NCBI GenBank assembly: GCA_029204225.1 | Contig: CM055103.1 | Location: 21,826,709 to 21,890,708, forward strand | DNA: 64,000 nt | From: Diphasiastrum complanatum | Lineage: Eukaryota > Streptophyta > Lycopodiopsida > Lycopodiales > Lycopodiaceae | Direction: 5' to 3' | Part shown: positions 46,204 through 58,131 of the stretch, piece by piece | How positions within the stretch are numbered: the stretch's first letter is position 1 | How the letters are laid out: each line of letters opens with the position of its first letter | Translations under genes and position numbers: made by a program | Notes under the pieces: model-generated | Databases searched by the model: none | Told to the model about the DNA's origin: nothing | The model's input: the letters and a program-made list of their open reading frames with translations, nothing else

Positions 46204-48760
46204 TTAAGAGTCTCCTCCTATTGGGAGCAAACCAAGGAAGTTCGGTCTTAAATAGTCCTCTCTCTCCCAAGTGTCCTCATCATCTGACTTGCCTTTCCAA
46301 CGTACAAGAAATTCAGAAACCAAACGGTTTCTCAACTGGTGACGCCGAACGTCAACAACTTTTTCAGGTACATTAGGAACAAAGTTAGACATATCCTCTA
46401 GCTCAACCAATTCACCTTCCGGACTTAGGGTATTCTTCCTACTAAGTCATTCCTTTAAACAACTTACATGGAAAACAAGATGAACCCCAACCCCAATTGG
46501 AAGATCTAGCTGATAAGCGACCGGGTTGATTTTCTTTACAACCTTATAAGGTCCGCTGTATCGAGGAGATAGCTTATGGCATTTTCCCGTCCGTAATACC
46601 TTTGAATCCTTAGGGATTTTAAGATACACCTAGGTTCCGACCTCAATATCCCGAGGTGAGTGACCGCGGTTAGCATAAAATTGAGCTCTATCCTAAGCGG
46701 TTTTCATGCATTCTTTGGCCACTAGCAGCATTTCTTGCATATCTTCCAGGAAATCTACTACAGCTTGCACCTTGAGACCTTTGAGTCCCCGACCGAAACT
46801 GGAGAACACGGCTGAAAGCCATACATCAGAATAAAAGGACTGAATCCGGTGGCAGAATGCTTGGCACTATTGTGCGCGACCTCAACCAAAGGGAGATACT
46901 TTTCCCAATCAGACTGTCGGTGAGAAACATATGCTCTAAGCATATCTTCCAACGTCTGGTTGACACGTTCTGTCTGTCCATCAGATTCTGGGTGATCCGA
47001 AGAACTAAGACTAAGGGTTGTTTCAAGTTTTTCAAAAACTGCTTGCCAGAACTTGCCAGTGAACTTGGAGTCACGATCACTAACAATATCATTCGGCAAA
47101 CCGTACAATATGAACAACTTTTCAACGAAAAGCTGGGCTAGTTCAGATGCCTTGACAATTAATTTAGTTGGTCTAAATTGCGCCATCTTGGTTAGCCTGT
47201 CAACCACCACCCAAATGGCATCGTGATCACTCCGAGTTTTAGGGAGTCCAACCACAAAATTCATTGAAATACTTTCCCATTTCTTACTGGGAATTTCCAA
47301 GGGATGTAGAAGACCCGCAACTTTGAGTCTTTCTGCTTTGTTTTGCTGGCATTGTTCACAACTTTGAACATATGCCTCCACATGACCTTTCATCTTAGGC
47401 CAGAAGAAATTCTGCCTAACAAGGTCAAGTGTCCTCTGAATGCCTGGGTGACCAGCACAAGGGTTGTCATGACACTGCTGTAGGATTTGGGCCCACAAGT
47501 CCTCCCTATCCGGCACACAAACCTTTCACTTCCGAAAAAGCAGGCCATTCCTTATTTAATAGTCTTCAGTATCTTATCATTTCGCGACTGCTTGGGATCC
47601 TGTATCCCAAGGTCATCACTAGATCTAGAATTTTCCGTCAGGACATCTAGCCAGATGCGACCAAAAAACCTATCGGTTCGACAAAGATCCCGTAGTGAAA
47701 GATACAAATTAGATTGGATCTCAGCCAAGCATAACTGATTAATCTCTCCAATCCGACTCAAGGCATCGGCAATACAGTTCGACGTACCTTTACGATACTT
47801 AATGTCGAACACAAACTCCTGAATGAGTTCCGACCATCTAGCCTTAAGGCTACGAAGGTCCTGGGCATAACAAATATACTTAAGGGATTGGTGATCAGTC
47901 ATTACCGTAAATCTAGCACCATAAAGATAATGCCTCCAGATTTTTAACGCATGAATGACTGCAAAAAGCTACTTCTCACAGGTAGAATACCTAATCTGAG
48001 CAGGATCCAGCTTCTTGCTTTCAAAAGCCACTGGTCTACCATCCTGATAAAGGACCGCTCCTACAGCAAAGTCGCTAGCATCCGTATCAATCACAAAGGG
48101 TCGGTTAGGATCGACAATGTGTAAAATTGGAGTCGTAGAAACACAGTGCTTGAGAGTCTCAAAACTCTCATTCATTTCATCAGTCCATGTTATCAATGGA
48201 CTTCTTCTGCGGCTACATTTTTTTTTCACCCCCTTAAGAACGTTCGTCAAGGGCAATGCTATTAAGGCATAGTCCATAATGAACCTGTGAAAGAATCCTA
48301 TGATGCCAAAGAAGGATTTCACATCACGAATTGTCAGAGGTCTCGGCCATTCTCGTACCTTACGGACTTTGTCAGAGCTTTTCTTGCCTTAGAAGATCCA
48401 AGACAATACGAAGATGCTCTTCATGCTCCTCAAGGGTCCGACTATAAATTAATATGTCGTCCAAATACACCACCACAAACTTTCCCAGATATGGACGAAG
48501 AATATCGTTCATCATCTGCTGGAAAGTGGCAGGCGCATTCGTGAGTCCAAAAGGTAACACTAAAAACTCATAATGGCCATACCTGGATCGAAATCCAGTC
48601 TTAGGAACATCTTCGTTCCTAATCCTTATCTGATGGTAACCTGTCTAAGATCAATCTTGGAGAAATACTTAGCTCCATTCAGACGATCCATAAAGGTATG
48701 TGTGGAACCATCATCAAAAAGAACAGTCACAGCTTGGCATCCTACGATTCAATTCATATG
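46204..48760 (-). pseudogene. Chromovirus pol with PR-RT fusion deletion
   Basis: From 48760 downward: protease start AVTVLFDDGSTHTFMD runs directly into [17 protein letters not shown] (48700-48640), so the rest of PR and the RT fingers are missing. [22 protein letters not shown], RNase H VIDTDASDFAVGAVL and DALSRIGEINQL, integrase HPGIQRTLDLVRQNFFWPKM with CEQCQQNK, DFVVGLPKT (as NFVVGLPKT), VSDRDSKFTGKFW, SDGQTERVNQTLEDMLR, then a chromodomain SEFLVRWKGKSDDEDTWE near 46300. Frame changes near 47540, 47940 and 48340. The chromodomain places it among chromoviruses. Confidence 0.93.
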
Positions 48761-48761
48761 A

Positions 48762-49769
48762 ATGAGATCGTGGGGGCCAAAAACAACTGTTTTAAAACAA
48801 CAATTCTTGCAACTAGTGTCATCCGTAAAGGATAAATCAACAAAAGAAATACTAGAATTACCTGGCGCTTTCAAAGTTTTTGGTTGCCCGCCAGATTTCT
48901 TTTGCTTTTTCTTTGGGCAATCTTTTGAAAGATGCCCCTTCTCCATGCAATAGAAGCACAAGCCGCCGGTTCTCTCCTTGTCGTAGTCTGTGCGATCCAA
49001 CTTGACACACTTTTTCCCGCCTTGGAAACCCGTGTCCGTCTTGTCTTTGCCCCGCTTCTTGAAAAATTTCTTTTCTTTCTGCTCACCCTTGGGCAAACTT
49101 TGCTCCTTGCGAGAGGCAAAATGGGCGTCATCAAAAATTTTCACAAAGCGAACAACATCTTCGATTGTCAGTGGTTGGTACGCCGCACTTCTAGCTGAAA
49201 TTCTTTCGGAAGCCCCAAAATAATATGTAGCTTCAACAAGATAGGATCGATTTCCTGGAATTCTTGGATATAGGCATCTAACGGCTTAGTACCCATTTGC
49301 ACGGTGGCAAAACGCCGCCAATGCTCAAAATCATCCAACACCGGAAGAAAAGCTGTTTTAAAGGCTTCTTGGAAGGTATCCCATGTAGAAGGGGCAATAG
49401 CCCTCTCCTTCAGATCCTGCCACCATGTAAACGCCTTTCCGCGTAAAAAGCAGAGGCGATCTTCGTACTATCAGGCGCATCGTGCATGGAAAAATGACTA
49501 TTTCACCAATCTAGCCATGACAATACTACATCGGGAAGCCGGTCCTTCTTTTCGCCCGAAAAGAATTCCGGATTGAACATTGGATAAACACCAACGGACC
49601 GCGAGTGCGTCCAAGAACGCCACTCTTGCTCGGTCGTGGCATGTTTGGCTTGCATTTCTAGAATTTGGTTTTGCAGCAGATTTAGGGCCTGCACAAGCTG
49701 GTTAGTATCTACATCAGGAGGAGGAGGTGGTGAAGACGGTCCTTCACCCGAGGGCATAACAGGGTCCAT
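48762..49769 (-). pseudogene. Chromovirus gag with intact zinc knuckle
   Basis: It starts MDPVMPSGEGPSSPPPPP at 49769, has a helix-rich part with LLQNQILEMQAKHATTEQEW, and ends with a CCHC knuckle LCFYCMEKGHLSKDCPKKKQ near 48960-48910. The middle (49500-49150) is out of frame. The knuckle retains all four ligands. Confidence 0.88.
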
Positions 49770-51314
49770 AACACTCTAAGGAGACAAAGAAAAAACCGCA
49801 AGGGCTTCGCAACAAAATGGCTTAGAGAGCTTGAGAGTTCTACTCAAGGAGACTAGGCCACAACTAAGCTCCTCAATGATGGAAATGGAGCCTTTACCCC
49901 CCATTCCACTTCTTTTCCTTCCAAAAAAGCCTTGCTGAGTGGCAGGCCTTATGCTAGCCACCTAGCAAGCACATGGGCCAAAAAATAAGTGGCATCCCCT
50001 TATGGGGTCCACCTACCCTCATTTCACATGGCCACCACCCTCCCTACGCCACCTCACCCAAGGGTCGCTTGGGTCACGTCCCCACCCACCTTTTGGGTCA
50101 CCGCCTTGACCTGTTGGCCTTATGGCCCAAAGACACACCTAAATCTCCTCTAAGGCTTGTCCTTGGGCTTAGGAGAAGGTGCAGGTACAACTGTACATTC
50201 AAGAGGAGGAGGTAGGGATAAAACTTCAAATTTCCTCCCAAAAAATGAAGAAGATGGAGGATTTACCCTTTTTTTTGTGTGTGCAGGTGGAAGATTACAA
50301 GGAGGTGGATTAAGCCCAAGAAAGAGGCTAAGAAAGATAGAAAGAAGGGCACATAGGTCTGTACTTGCAGCAAATACAGCCTGCAAGTACAGCTATGTAC
50401 TTTTCTTTTATTTCCCCCCCCTTTCTTAAAAGATTTCTATGAGAAAGCTATGGTGTAAGCTTTATGTGTTTTCAAACTTAGAAAATGAATTTTTCAACCT
50501 TAGTCTTGAACTTAGGAACTCAAGGTTAAGTTTATTTTAAAACTTGCAAGCTTTAGAAAGTTTTTTTGTAAAACTTTTACAAAACTTTGAAAACTTAGCT
50601 AATAAGTTTTAACATGTACTTTTTGAAGTACACAATAGTTTAAACACAAAGTTTAACAGTTTAATGTTTACAAAGTTTAAAAAGCTTTGAGCTGCAAGTT
50701 CGTTTTTCAACTTTTTACAAAGTTTAACAAACTTTGAAACTTTGTTTAATAATTAACTGTCACATCAAAGCAAAAAGTACTTTTTAAAAGTACTTTGATG
50801 TGATTAAGAATATGGGAGGGAGTTATATCTCCACTCCCACCAAAGTTTCTTTCCCCCTGCCTGTGGGCTGCCTATGCGCCTGCAGCCTGCTGTGAGCCTG
50901 GCAGGAAATCTGTCAGCCAGCCATATGGACCCGCGTGCATCGGCGCGCAGGTGCCCAACAAATTTTTTTTTTTTTCAAAATTATTTTGCAAAAGGAAGAA
51001 AAAACCTAGAAGCAAAAAAAATTCCGACACTTCAGTCCCCAAAATAAGGCCAGAAAACGAAATCGGCTTTTGAAGTTTTTAAAACCGCCAAAAATTCAAA
51101 AAAAACCAACAACTACCACCATAGCTAGCAAAGGTGGATCGTTTTCAATCAAAACGACCTCGGATTGAGACGAACCAAAAAGCGAAGTTCTTCAGTTCGA
51201 TTCAACGAAATCAACTAAGCCTTCAAAAACATCAACTAATAGCTCAAACCAACCAAAAACGTAAGTTAGAGCGATTGCACCTTATACACAATGATCGGTG
51301 GCTCTGATACCAAC
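49770..51314 (-). other. Chromovirus leader (5' untranslated region) and PBS
   Basis: Between gag and the 5' LTR. 50400-50800 is low-complexity with many AAAGTTT/AAACTTT words on both strands. The primer site occupies 51301-51314. Confidence 0.7.
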
Positions 51315-51840
51315 TGTTAGAATCTCCATCGTCCTGCCGGTCATTGCTAAAGCACAAACAGGTCACGAACGCTACGTTACCACCCAACCATAGAGGTACT
51401 GCCACCTCACCCCCGTGCACTGGAGCTACAAACCACCATCAAGCAAGCTCAGATCTCATGTAAGCCATGGTGTCCCATACCACCATGCCTTACCCTCGAC
51501 CCTCGCCTACCTACATCTTGAGGCCTAGATACTCGTCCTGACTTGACCACCAGTGGAAGAGCTCTTCATTCTCCAGGAGAGAATCAATACCAAGCTCATG
51601 GAGATCCACCTCTATATACATAGTCCAGGCGGGTCATCTCCGTCCATAGGAGTCACGTATGACCAACGACACATGGCAGTTGTGCACACTGACGCGGGTC
51701 CATAACAGCGAGTCACCGCGCGCCAATAAGACATTGACACGTGGCACCCAAAAGACCTATAGCTCCAGATCAGTGTTCTGTCCCATTACTGAGACCGTCA
51801 CCTCAAGTTTCCTGTTGCGTGCTCTTATGGGTACGTAACA
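51315..51840 (-). repeat. 5' LTR of the chromovirus
   Basis: 526 bases, TGTTAGAATC to GTACGTAACA in + orientation. About 4.4 percent different from its partner by hand count. Confidence 0.94.
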
Positions 51841-52673
51841 GCTACAAAGTCCTTGAATTTTTGTACAGCCTCGTCCTTGGTTCTGATGCAATACAGGAAG
51901 GTCTTTCTGCTGAAGTCATCAACGAAGGTCACAAAATACTTGGACCTTCCTAAAGACTCTAGATCCATTGGTCCACAGATATCCGCGTGGATTAGCTCCA
52001 ATAATACTTATCCCAGGTCTTCTCTTAAATGGTCCTCTATGCTACTTGCCAAGTACACATCCCTGAGAGGTATACGCTTCTCCTCTTCCATTGTTGTCCA
52101 TTCCAGTTACCAGATCTTTCTTCCACATGACGTTTAGCACATCCTCTCCCACATGTCCTAGTCTCTTGTGCCAAACAACATCCTTCTTGGTCTTTGCAAC
52201 GGCCATGTTGGCTTGATAAAAGTTCACCACTTTGCTCACGAACCTGTAAAGCCCATCTTCTATCACTGTCGTGGCCAGCTTCTCTCCCCCTTTTGTGATG
52301 TGACACTTATTGCCTGAGAACAGCAGCTCCAGTCCTTCCTCTGCCATTCGTCTAACTAACAGCAAATTCTTGGTCATCTGAGGGACATACATGACATCTT
52401 TAATTACCCCACATTTTCCATTCATGAGTCGCGGGCAGATGGTCCCGCTTCTAGGTGATAACAGACCTTCTCTGCTTCCTACTATCACTTGTTGTGGAGG
52501 GTATATCCCTTGATAACTTGAAAACGCCTTCATGTCAAATGTGATATGACATGTCGCTCCAGAGTCTAGATACCAGTTCCTGTCAGCTTTGTTCACATCG
52601 TCCTCCTTCCTTGCGCTAATGGCCAAGTCGCTGCCTGATCTCGCCTCCTTTCGTGGTGTGAATTTGATCCGTG
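51841..52673 (-). pseudogene. Host copia: protease and integrase N-terminal part
   Basis: From 52626 downward: NWYLDSGATCHITFDMKAF (aspartic protease active site DSGA), CGVIKDVMYVPQMTKNLLLV, then the pre-integrase zinc finger VVWHKRLGHVGEDVLNVMW and GCVLGK, after which a frame change leads into VTFVDDFSRKTFLY. It is cut by the chromovirus at 51841 and by the inner copia at 52673. Confidence 0.92.
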
Positions 52674-53178
52674 TGTTGGAATGTAAATGGAATTGCTTAC
52701 ATTACCATAGGTTACTTTGACCCAAAAGGTCGAGAGTTGTGTAACCATGGTCATTTATTATATTAGGCCTACTAAACTTAGAGTTAGCTAAGTTAGTATG
52801 AAATTAACTTGGTAGGGACTCATGGGTCCACTAGGCCTAATTGTGACATTAAGTACCCCAACTTGACATATTGGAGGTACCTTATTCTTTCTATGTAACT
52901 TATAGAAAGTTGGATAGTCAATAGTCAAGTAGTTCGAAAGCCAATAGTCAAGTAGTTGGATAGCCAATAGTCATGAAGTTAGATAGTCATCTTGGACTAT
53001 ATATATCTGTGCATCCCATTTGTATGAGACACTTTTGTAAGCAATAATACTGACTATTCTCCCTGGCTGTCCACGAGTTTCTACAAGAGGGTTTCTAGCC
53101 ATCTCTCTCTTTCTTTTGAGAATGCTTTGTGTGATTGAATAGTTAAGATCATGGATCCTTAGGCTTCTATTTCCTACA
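52674..53178 (+). repeat. 5' LTR of the inner copia
   Basis: 505 bases. It contains a short tandem (GGATAGTCAATAGTCAAGTA variants), a TATA-like CTATATATATCTG near 52996 and T-rich 3' end. Confidence 0.96.
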
Positions 53179-53781
53179 TGGTATCAGAGTCTTTAGGTGA
53201 TCATATTGCTTGCAGAAGGACGCCCAAAAGGAAGCTATCTTCTTCCCCTTTTGGTTGCAGAAAATCATCAAGCTGCTGATTTTTGGAAGAGAAGAATCTG
53301 TTCATCTTCTTATAGCTTTTTTGCAGGAAATTGTAGGGCACCTTCACCTATTTGAGAGCTAGCAGTAGGGCGCCAATGCTCAAACCAATTGCATGTGATC
53401 TTGACTCAATTACATGCTGAAAATTTCAGATTTACTTCTTAAATGAAGATACATGTGTTTTGGACACATTTCTTGCTGAAATTTCCCTGTTGGTGAGCTT
53501 GGAGTAGGGCGCTACCATCAGCTCTATATGCACATGGTGTGCACTCTTTTCAGCCACAAATTTCTGGTTTTGGTTTAGGCTTCATTGGAAGTCTACCTAT
53601 TTGTGAGCATTCTGTTTTTTGTGCAGAAATCAGCCACCTATTTCATTGCTTGTTGAGCAAATTGCATGTGGAGTTTTGCAATCTATTGTGCTCATAATTT
53701 CAGCTTTGAGGTTGCTGCCCTTTGAGTAAACTTTGTCTTGGAAAGTCTATTTCCTATCTACTACAAGCTGATTTTTCTGTT

Positions 53782-54640
53782 ATGGCTAAAGAATCGGAGT
53801 CTATTGGTTCTTTATTTAATGAAGATAGGCTGGATGGGACAAACTATTCCTTGTGGTGCTACATGGTAAAGAACCTTCTAATTGCTAAAGGTTTGTGGGA
53901 AGTCATTAATGGTGACGAAGAGAGGCCGCCTACCTTGGCACCTATTACACCATCTAGAACAACTACTTCTTCATCTACGGAGGTGTCTTCCGATGAGCAA
54001 AAGAAGTGGGATCGACGAGATGCACAAGCACATTCCGTCATTGCATTATCAGTGAAGAGATCTATCCTTCCTCATATTAGATCATGCAAGACTTCCAAAA
54101 GTGCTTGGGAGACTCTTGCCAAGATGTTTCAAGTAAAGAATGCAGCAAAAGTGGTATATCTTCGAAATCATCTTTCTATGTTGAAGATGCAAGAAGGTGA
54201 TTTGCTTACAAACCACTTGACGAAGATCAAGGATCTTCGAGAGGAGCTTCTTAGTATTGATGAGGTGATTGAGAACTCACAATTTGTATCTATTACTGTC
54301 AACTCTCTTCCTAATTCTTACCTTCCATTTGTGTCATCATTGAGCATTTCTCTTAGGGGACAGCAAATCTCCTTCGACGAACTTGTTGGCTTACTTCTTC
54401 AAGAAGAGCAAACAAGGATCAACTTTGGTGAACAAGAAGATCAAGCTTTCTTTGCAAAAGACAAAGGCAAAGGCAAGTGGAAAGGGAAGCCTTCATTCAA
54501 AACTTCCAAAGATGATCACAAATCTAAGGAAGCTCAAGATCAAGACTCCAAGAAGAAGGGTAAGTGCCACTATTGCAAGAAGTTTGGGCATCGCATCAAA
54601 GAATGTAGGAAGAGGCCTGCAAAGGAAACGAGGATAATCT
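53782..54640 (+). CDS. Inner copia Gag
   Basis: Starting MAKESESIGSLFNEDRLDG it has the copia Gag order: N-terminal DGTNYSLWCYMVKNLLIAKG, UBN2 core (SAWETLAKMFQ, KIKDLREELLSIDE), then basic linker and zinc knuckle CHYCKKFGHRIKECRKR with all CCHC ligands. An in-frame Met at 53722 also exists, but the Met at 53782 matches where copia Gags begin. Just after the knuckle (about 54630) the frame shifts relative to protease-integrase. Gag forms the cytoplasmic particle in which the RNA is copied. Confidence 0.88.
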
Positions 54641-56267
54641 TTTCAATAATGATTATGCTTTTGTCACTAATAATCTCATCTTTCCTAAAGACGAGATTTC
54701 TGCCACTTCAAATCTTGCTGGTTTTTCAGCAAAAAACAGCTCATCTTCAGCTTTACAAGTTGTTGTTTTTTCATCTATTGATTGGGTGATTGATAGCGGT
54801 GCCACACGTCATATGACTTATCACAAAGAGGTCTTCACAAAGCTTGTGAAAGTGCATGATGGAAGCAAAGTTCAAGGTGTTGATAACACCTCTTATCCTA
54901 TCAAAGGTATTGGAGTGATCCCCATTATCTTACCCAATGGTGAGGAGAAGTACATTCGTAATGTACCTTATGTTCCAAAAATAAAAAAGAATCTCATTTT
55001 GGTGTCTACAATTATGAACCAAGGATTGGTTGTGGAATTCAAAGAAGACAAATGTCTTATCAAAGACCCAAAGAGATCTCTTATGATCATTGCTTCGGGA
55101 ACATTACATGGTGGATTGTTCCTTATGGATACCTATGAGCGAAGAGCTTCATCATCTTTTTGTCTTGTTGCATCAAGTTCACATTCTTTGGAGTTGGCTA
55201 AATTATGGCATGCTAGGTTTGGACATCTCAACTTTGCTAGCTTGAAGATGTTGAAGAGATTCAATATGGTTGAAGACATTCCTAATATTGAGCATCCCGA
55301 AGGACATGTATGCGAAGGATGCATACTTGGAAAATTTCAAAGGCAAGCTTTTCCAATTGATGGAACTATTAGAGTTGATGATTTGGTTCATAGTGATGTA
55401 TGTGGTCCAATGAGGACCGAATCCATTGGAAGGTGTAAGTACTTTGTTACTTTTATTGATGACCTTTCAAGATTTACATGGATTTATCCTATGAAGGCAA
55501 AATCTGAAGTTTTTCAACACTTTAAGGATTTTCTAGCAATGATAGAAAACCAGTTTGGGCACTCTTTGAAGATCTTACGTACCGACCGAGGAGGGGAATA
55601 TATAAAGAATACGTTCGGTACTTATCTTCAAAGCAAAGGTATCCATCATCAAATGACAACCCCTTACACACCTCAACAAAATGGTGTTGCCGAAAGAAAG
55701 AATCGCACTATTATGGAGATGGCTCGATGCATGCTCAAGGCAAAGGGCCTACATCACAAGTTTTGGGCTGAAGCGGTTATAACGGCGGCTTACATTAGTA
55801 ATCGGTGTCCTACTAAAGCCTTGAAGGTATTAACTCCTTATGAAGTTTGGTATGGTAAGAAGCCTACTGTTTCTCACTTTCGCATCTTTGGTTGCACGGC
55901 TTATGCTTTCATTCCCGATAAGCTAAGAACCAAGCTTGATGATAAAGGAGTTAAATGCATATTTGTTGGCTATAGTAGCGAAAGCAAAGGCTATAGGTTG
56001 TTTAATATGGATACTAATAAAATCATAGTGAGTCGTGATGTTCATTTTGATGAAAAGACCTCCTATGATGTTGCGCCCACTCATGTCATGAAAGGGGACT
56101 TCCCCCATGATGCATATGTTGAAATATATCCAGATTTGGTTTTGCCATCTAATCATGAAGAGAAGGGACTGCCATCTACTTCTAGTGGACAGCCCACTAC
56201 TCCTTCAATTTTGCAGCCCATAGTTCATCAAGAAGAACTTATTTATGGTGAAGAGCAGCCTGTTTAA
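54640..56267 (+). CDS. Inner copia protease-integrase
   Basis: In a frame shifted from Gag, sequence from about 54640 continues to the protease site DWVIDSGATRHMTYHKE (54780), then pre-integrase zinc finger LWHARFGHLNFASLKML with CEGCILGKFQR, integrase core with the catalytic acids in FIDDLSRFTW, LRTDRGGEY and GVAERKNRTIMEMARCML, and C-terminal GYSSESKGYRLFN. About 490 codons without a stop from the protease on. It ends at TAA 56265, before any RT. The integrase appears catalytically intact. Confidence 0.9.
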
Positions 56268-57629
56268 GACATTGGACAGCAAGGTCCAAGTTTGGAAAAC
56301 ATTGGACAGCAAGATCCAAGTTCGGAACACTTTGGACAGCAAAGTGTTGACAAAGGTAAGGCTGTTGGACAGCCCAAACCAATCCCTAAATGGTTGTTGC
56401 AGACTTTGCAGGACAGCAAAGTGGATCATTTCTATGAAGGGAAGACTCGTGCCTCTACTAAATTAGTAGAATTTGCTGATTTTTCTGATTTTGCTCTAAC
56501 TTCTATTGAGGATGGTGCAGTAGAACCTGTTTTTTATGAGCAAGCCAGAGGAGTAAAATGTTGGGAGGATGCGATGCAAGAGGAGTACAACTCACTCATG
56601 AAGAACCACACTTGGGTTCTTGTTGATCTTCCACATGGGGCTGGAATCTTCATCTCTCAACAACGATACATTGAGCAGATGTTGAAACAATCTCCTTTTT
56701 TCAAGTCACCGCAAGTTGATGCATATGATGGATGCATTAGCGAAAAGTTTCATGCAAACCTTTTCAATTTGATGTTTTAGCAAAGGCTGAAAAATTCGAG
56801 CACTCTTTGGAACCTTTTTGTACTAATCGAGGAGGGAGTCAACATGTGTCAATTAGTACTTTTGTTCAAAGTGTTAAGAGTGAGCATTTGTTTGGAGAGT
56901 ATTTTTCATTATTTGAAAAATCTTCTATGTCATCCCATGCGGGACAGCAGGTTCAATCATCTTCTTTTGGTCATTTACAGCCCATTTTACATCATGCGCA
57001 GTCCATTATGCTTTGGGAACAGCCTGCGGAAGATTATGGACAAAATGGTCCATGTTGGGAACACTTTGGGCAGCAAAGTGTTGAACAGCCCATAACAGTT
57101 TCTTGTCGGCTATTGGAGACTTTGCAGGACAGCAAAGAAATATCTTACTACAAAAGGAAGGCACGTGCCTCTTTAAAATCAGTACCTCGTGCTGATTTTT
57201 TTGGTTCTACACTTACTCTTCATCATGATGTTTGTACATTGCCTATTCTATATGAGCAAATCATTCATGGTAAGGTTCGGGACGATGTGATGCCAAAAGA
57301 GTTTGGTACTCTTTTTTACTGTCCTTATGGTAAGAAGTATTTTCGAATGATGTGGGAGCCTATGATGGATTACAAGTCCATGTTTCGACTTATTGCCGAG
57401 TTTATGTTAGTTCCCTACTTCGGATGGAGCATGCAAATCCTCACCCTTCGACTTGATGCTTCATTATTACGCATTCTTTTCCTTTTATATGTTGGACATG
57501 ATTGGGGATGAGATTTCGACTACTTCGGTGCGAAGTTTATTTGGCGACATGAAGTTCGGACAGCAAGTTGCATTTTTCTCTTTCGAGAAGTTACTTCATG
57601 TTATGTTATGCATTTCCATTTAAGGAGGG
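56268..57629 (+). pseudogene. RT-less 3' region of inner copia with duplicated linker
   Basis: A linker of GQQDPSSEHFGQQSV units leads to the RT start (WEDAMQEEYNSLMKNHTWVL) and jumps at 56640 to the RT end (GIFISQQRYIEQMLKQSP), deleting palm and fingers. Then a 234-codon frame (56807-57511) holds a diverged second copy of the linker: CWEHFGQQSV, RLLETLQDSKEISYYKRKAR, PILYEQ parallel EHFGQQSV, LLQTLQDSKVDHFYEGKTRA, PVFYEQ. No RNase H is present. The second frame has no known domain. Confidence 0.82.
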
Positions 57630-58131
57630 TGTTGGAATGTAAATGGAATTGCTTACATTACCATAGATTACTTTGACCCAAAAGGTCAAGAGTTGTGTAA
57701 CCATGGTCATTTATTATATTAGGCCTACTAAACTTAGAGTTAGCTAAGTTAGTATGAGATTAAGTTGGTAGGGACTCATGGGTCCACTAGGCCTAATTGT
57801 GACATTAAGTACCCCAACTTGACATAGTGGAGGTACCTTATTCTTTCTATGTAACTTATAGAAAGTTGGATAGTCAACAGCCAAGTAGTTGGATAGCCAA
57901 CAGTCAAGTAGTTGGAAAGCCAATAGTCATGAAGTTAGATAGTCATCTTGGACTATATATATCTGTGCATCCCATTTGTATGAGACACTTTTGTAAGCAA
58001 TACTGACTATTCTCCTTGGCTGTCCACGAGTTTCTACAAGAGGGTTTCTAGCCATCTCTCTCTTTCTTTTGAGAATGCTTTGTGTGATTGAATAGTTAAG
58101 ATCCTGGATCCTTAGGCTTCTATTTCCTACA
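57630..58131 (+). repeat. 3' LTR of the inner copia
   Basis: 502 bases, preceded by the purine tract and followed by CCGTG. Confidence 0.96.

Larger units (their letters stand above)
45666..51840 (-). mobile_element. Ty3/gypsy chromovirus inserted in copia integrase
   Basis: LTRs 45666-46191 and 51315-51840 are both 526 bases and differ at about 23 sites. The PBS GTTGGTATCAGAGC lies at 51314-51301 and the purine tract GGGGGAGGGAA at 46202-46192. The flanks GCAAC and GCTAC fit a 5-base target duplication with one later change. Removing the element rejoins copia integrase at KDFVA / LAE. It has gag, deleted PR-RT, RNase H, integrase and chromodomain. Confidence 0.95.
52674..58131 (+). mobile_element. 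Ty1/copia element lacking RT and RNase H, recent insertion
   Basis: LTRs 52674-53178 and 57630-58131 begin TGTTGGAATG and end TTCCTACA. They differ at about 13 sites plus one 3-base indel. A perfect 5-base target duplication CCGTG flanks it (52669-52673 and 58132-58136). PBS TGGTATCAGAGTC at 53179 and purine tract AAGGAGGG at 57622-57629 are in place. Coding: gag, protease, integrase, then a gap where RT-RNase H should be. It interrupts the host copia between zinc knuckle and protease. Confidence 0.97.

Noticed and set aside
50150-50429. Overlapping 80 to 90 codon frames in the chromovirus leader
   Set aside because: They lie between LTR and gag, with low-complexity composition and no domain.
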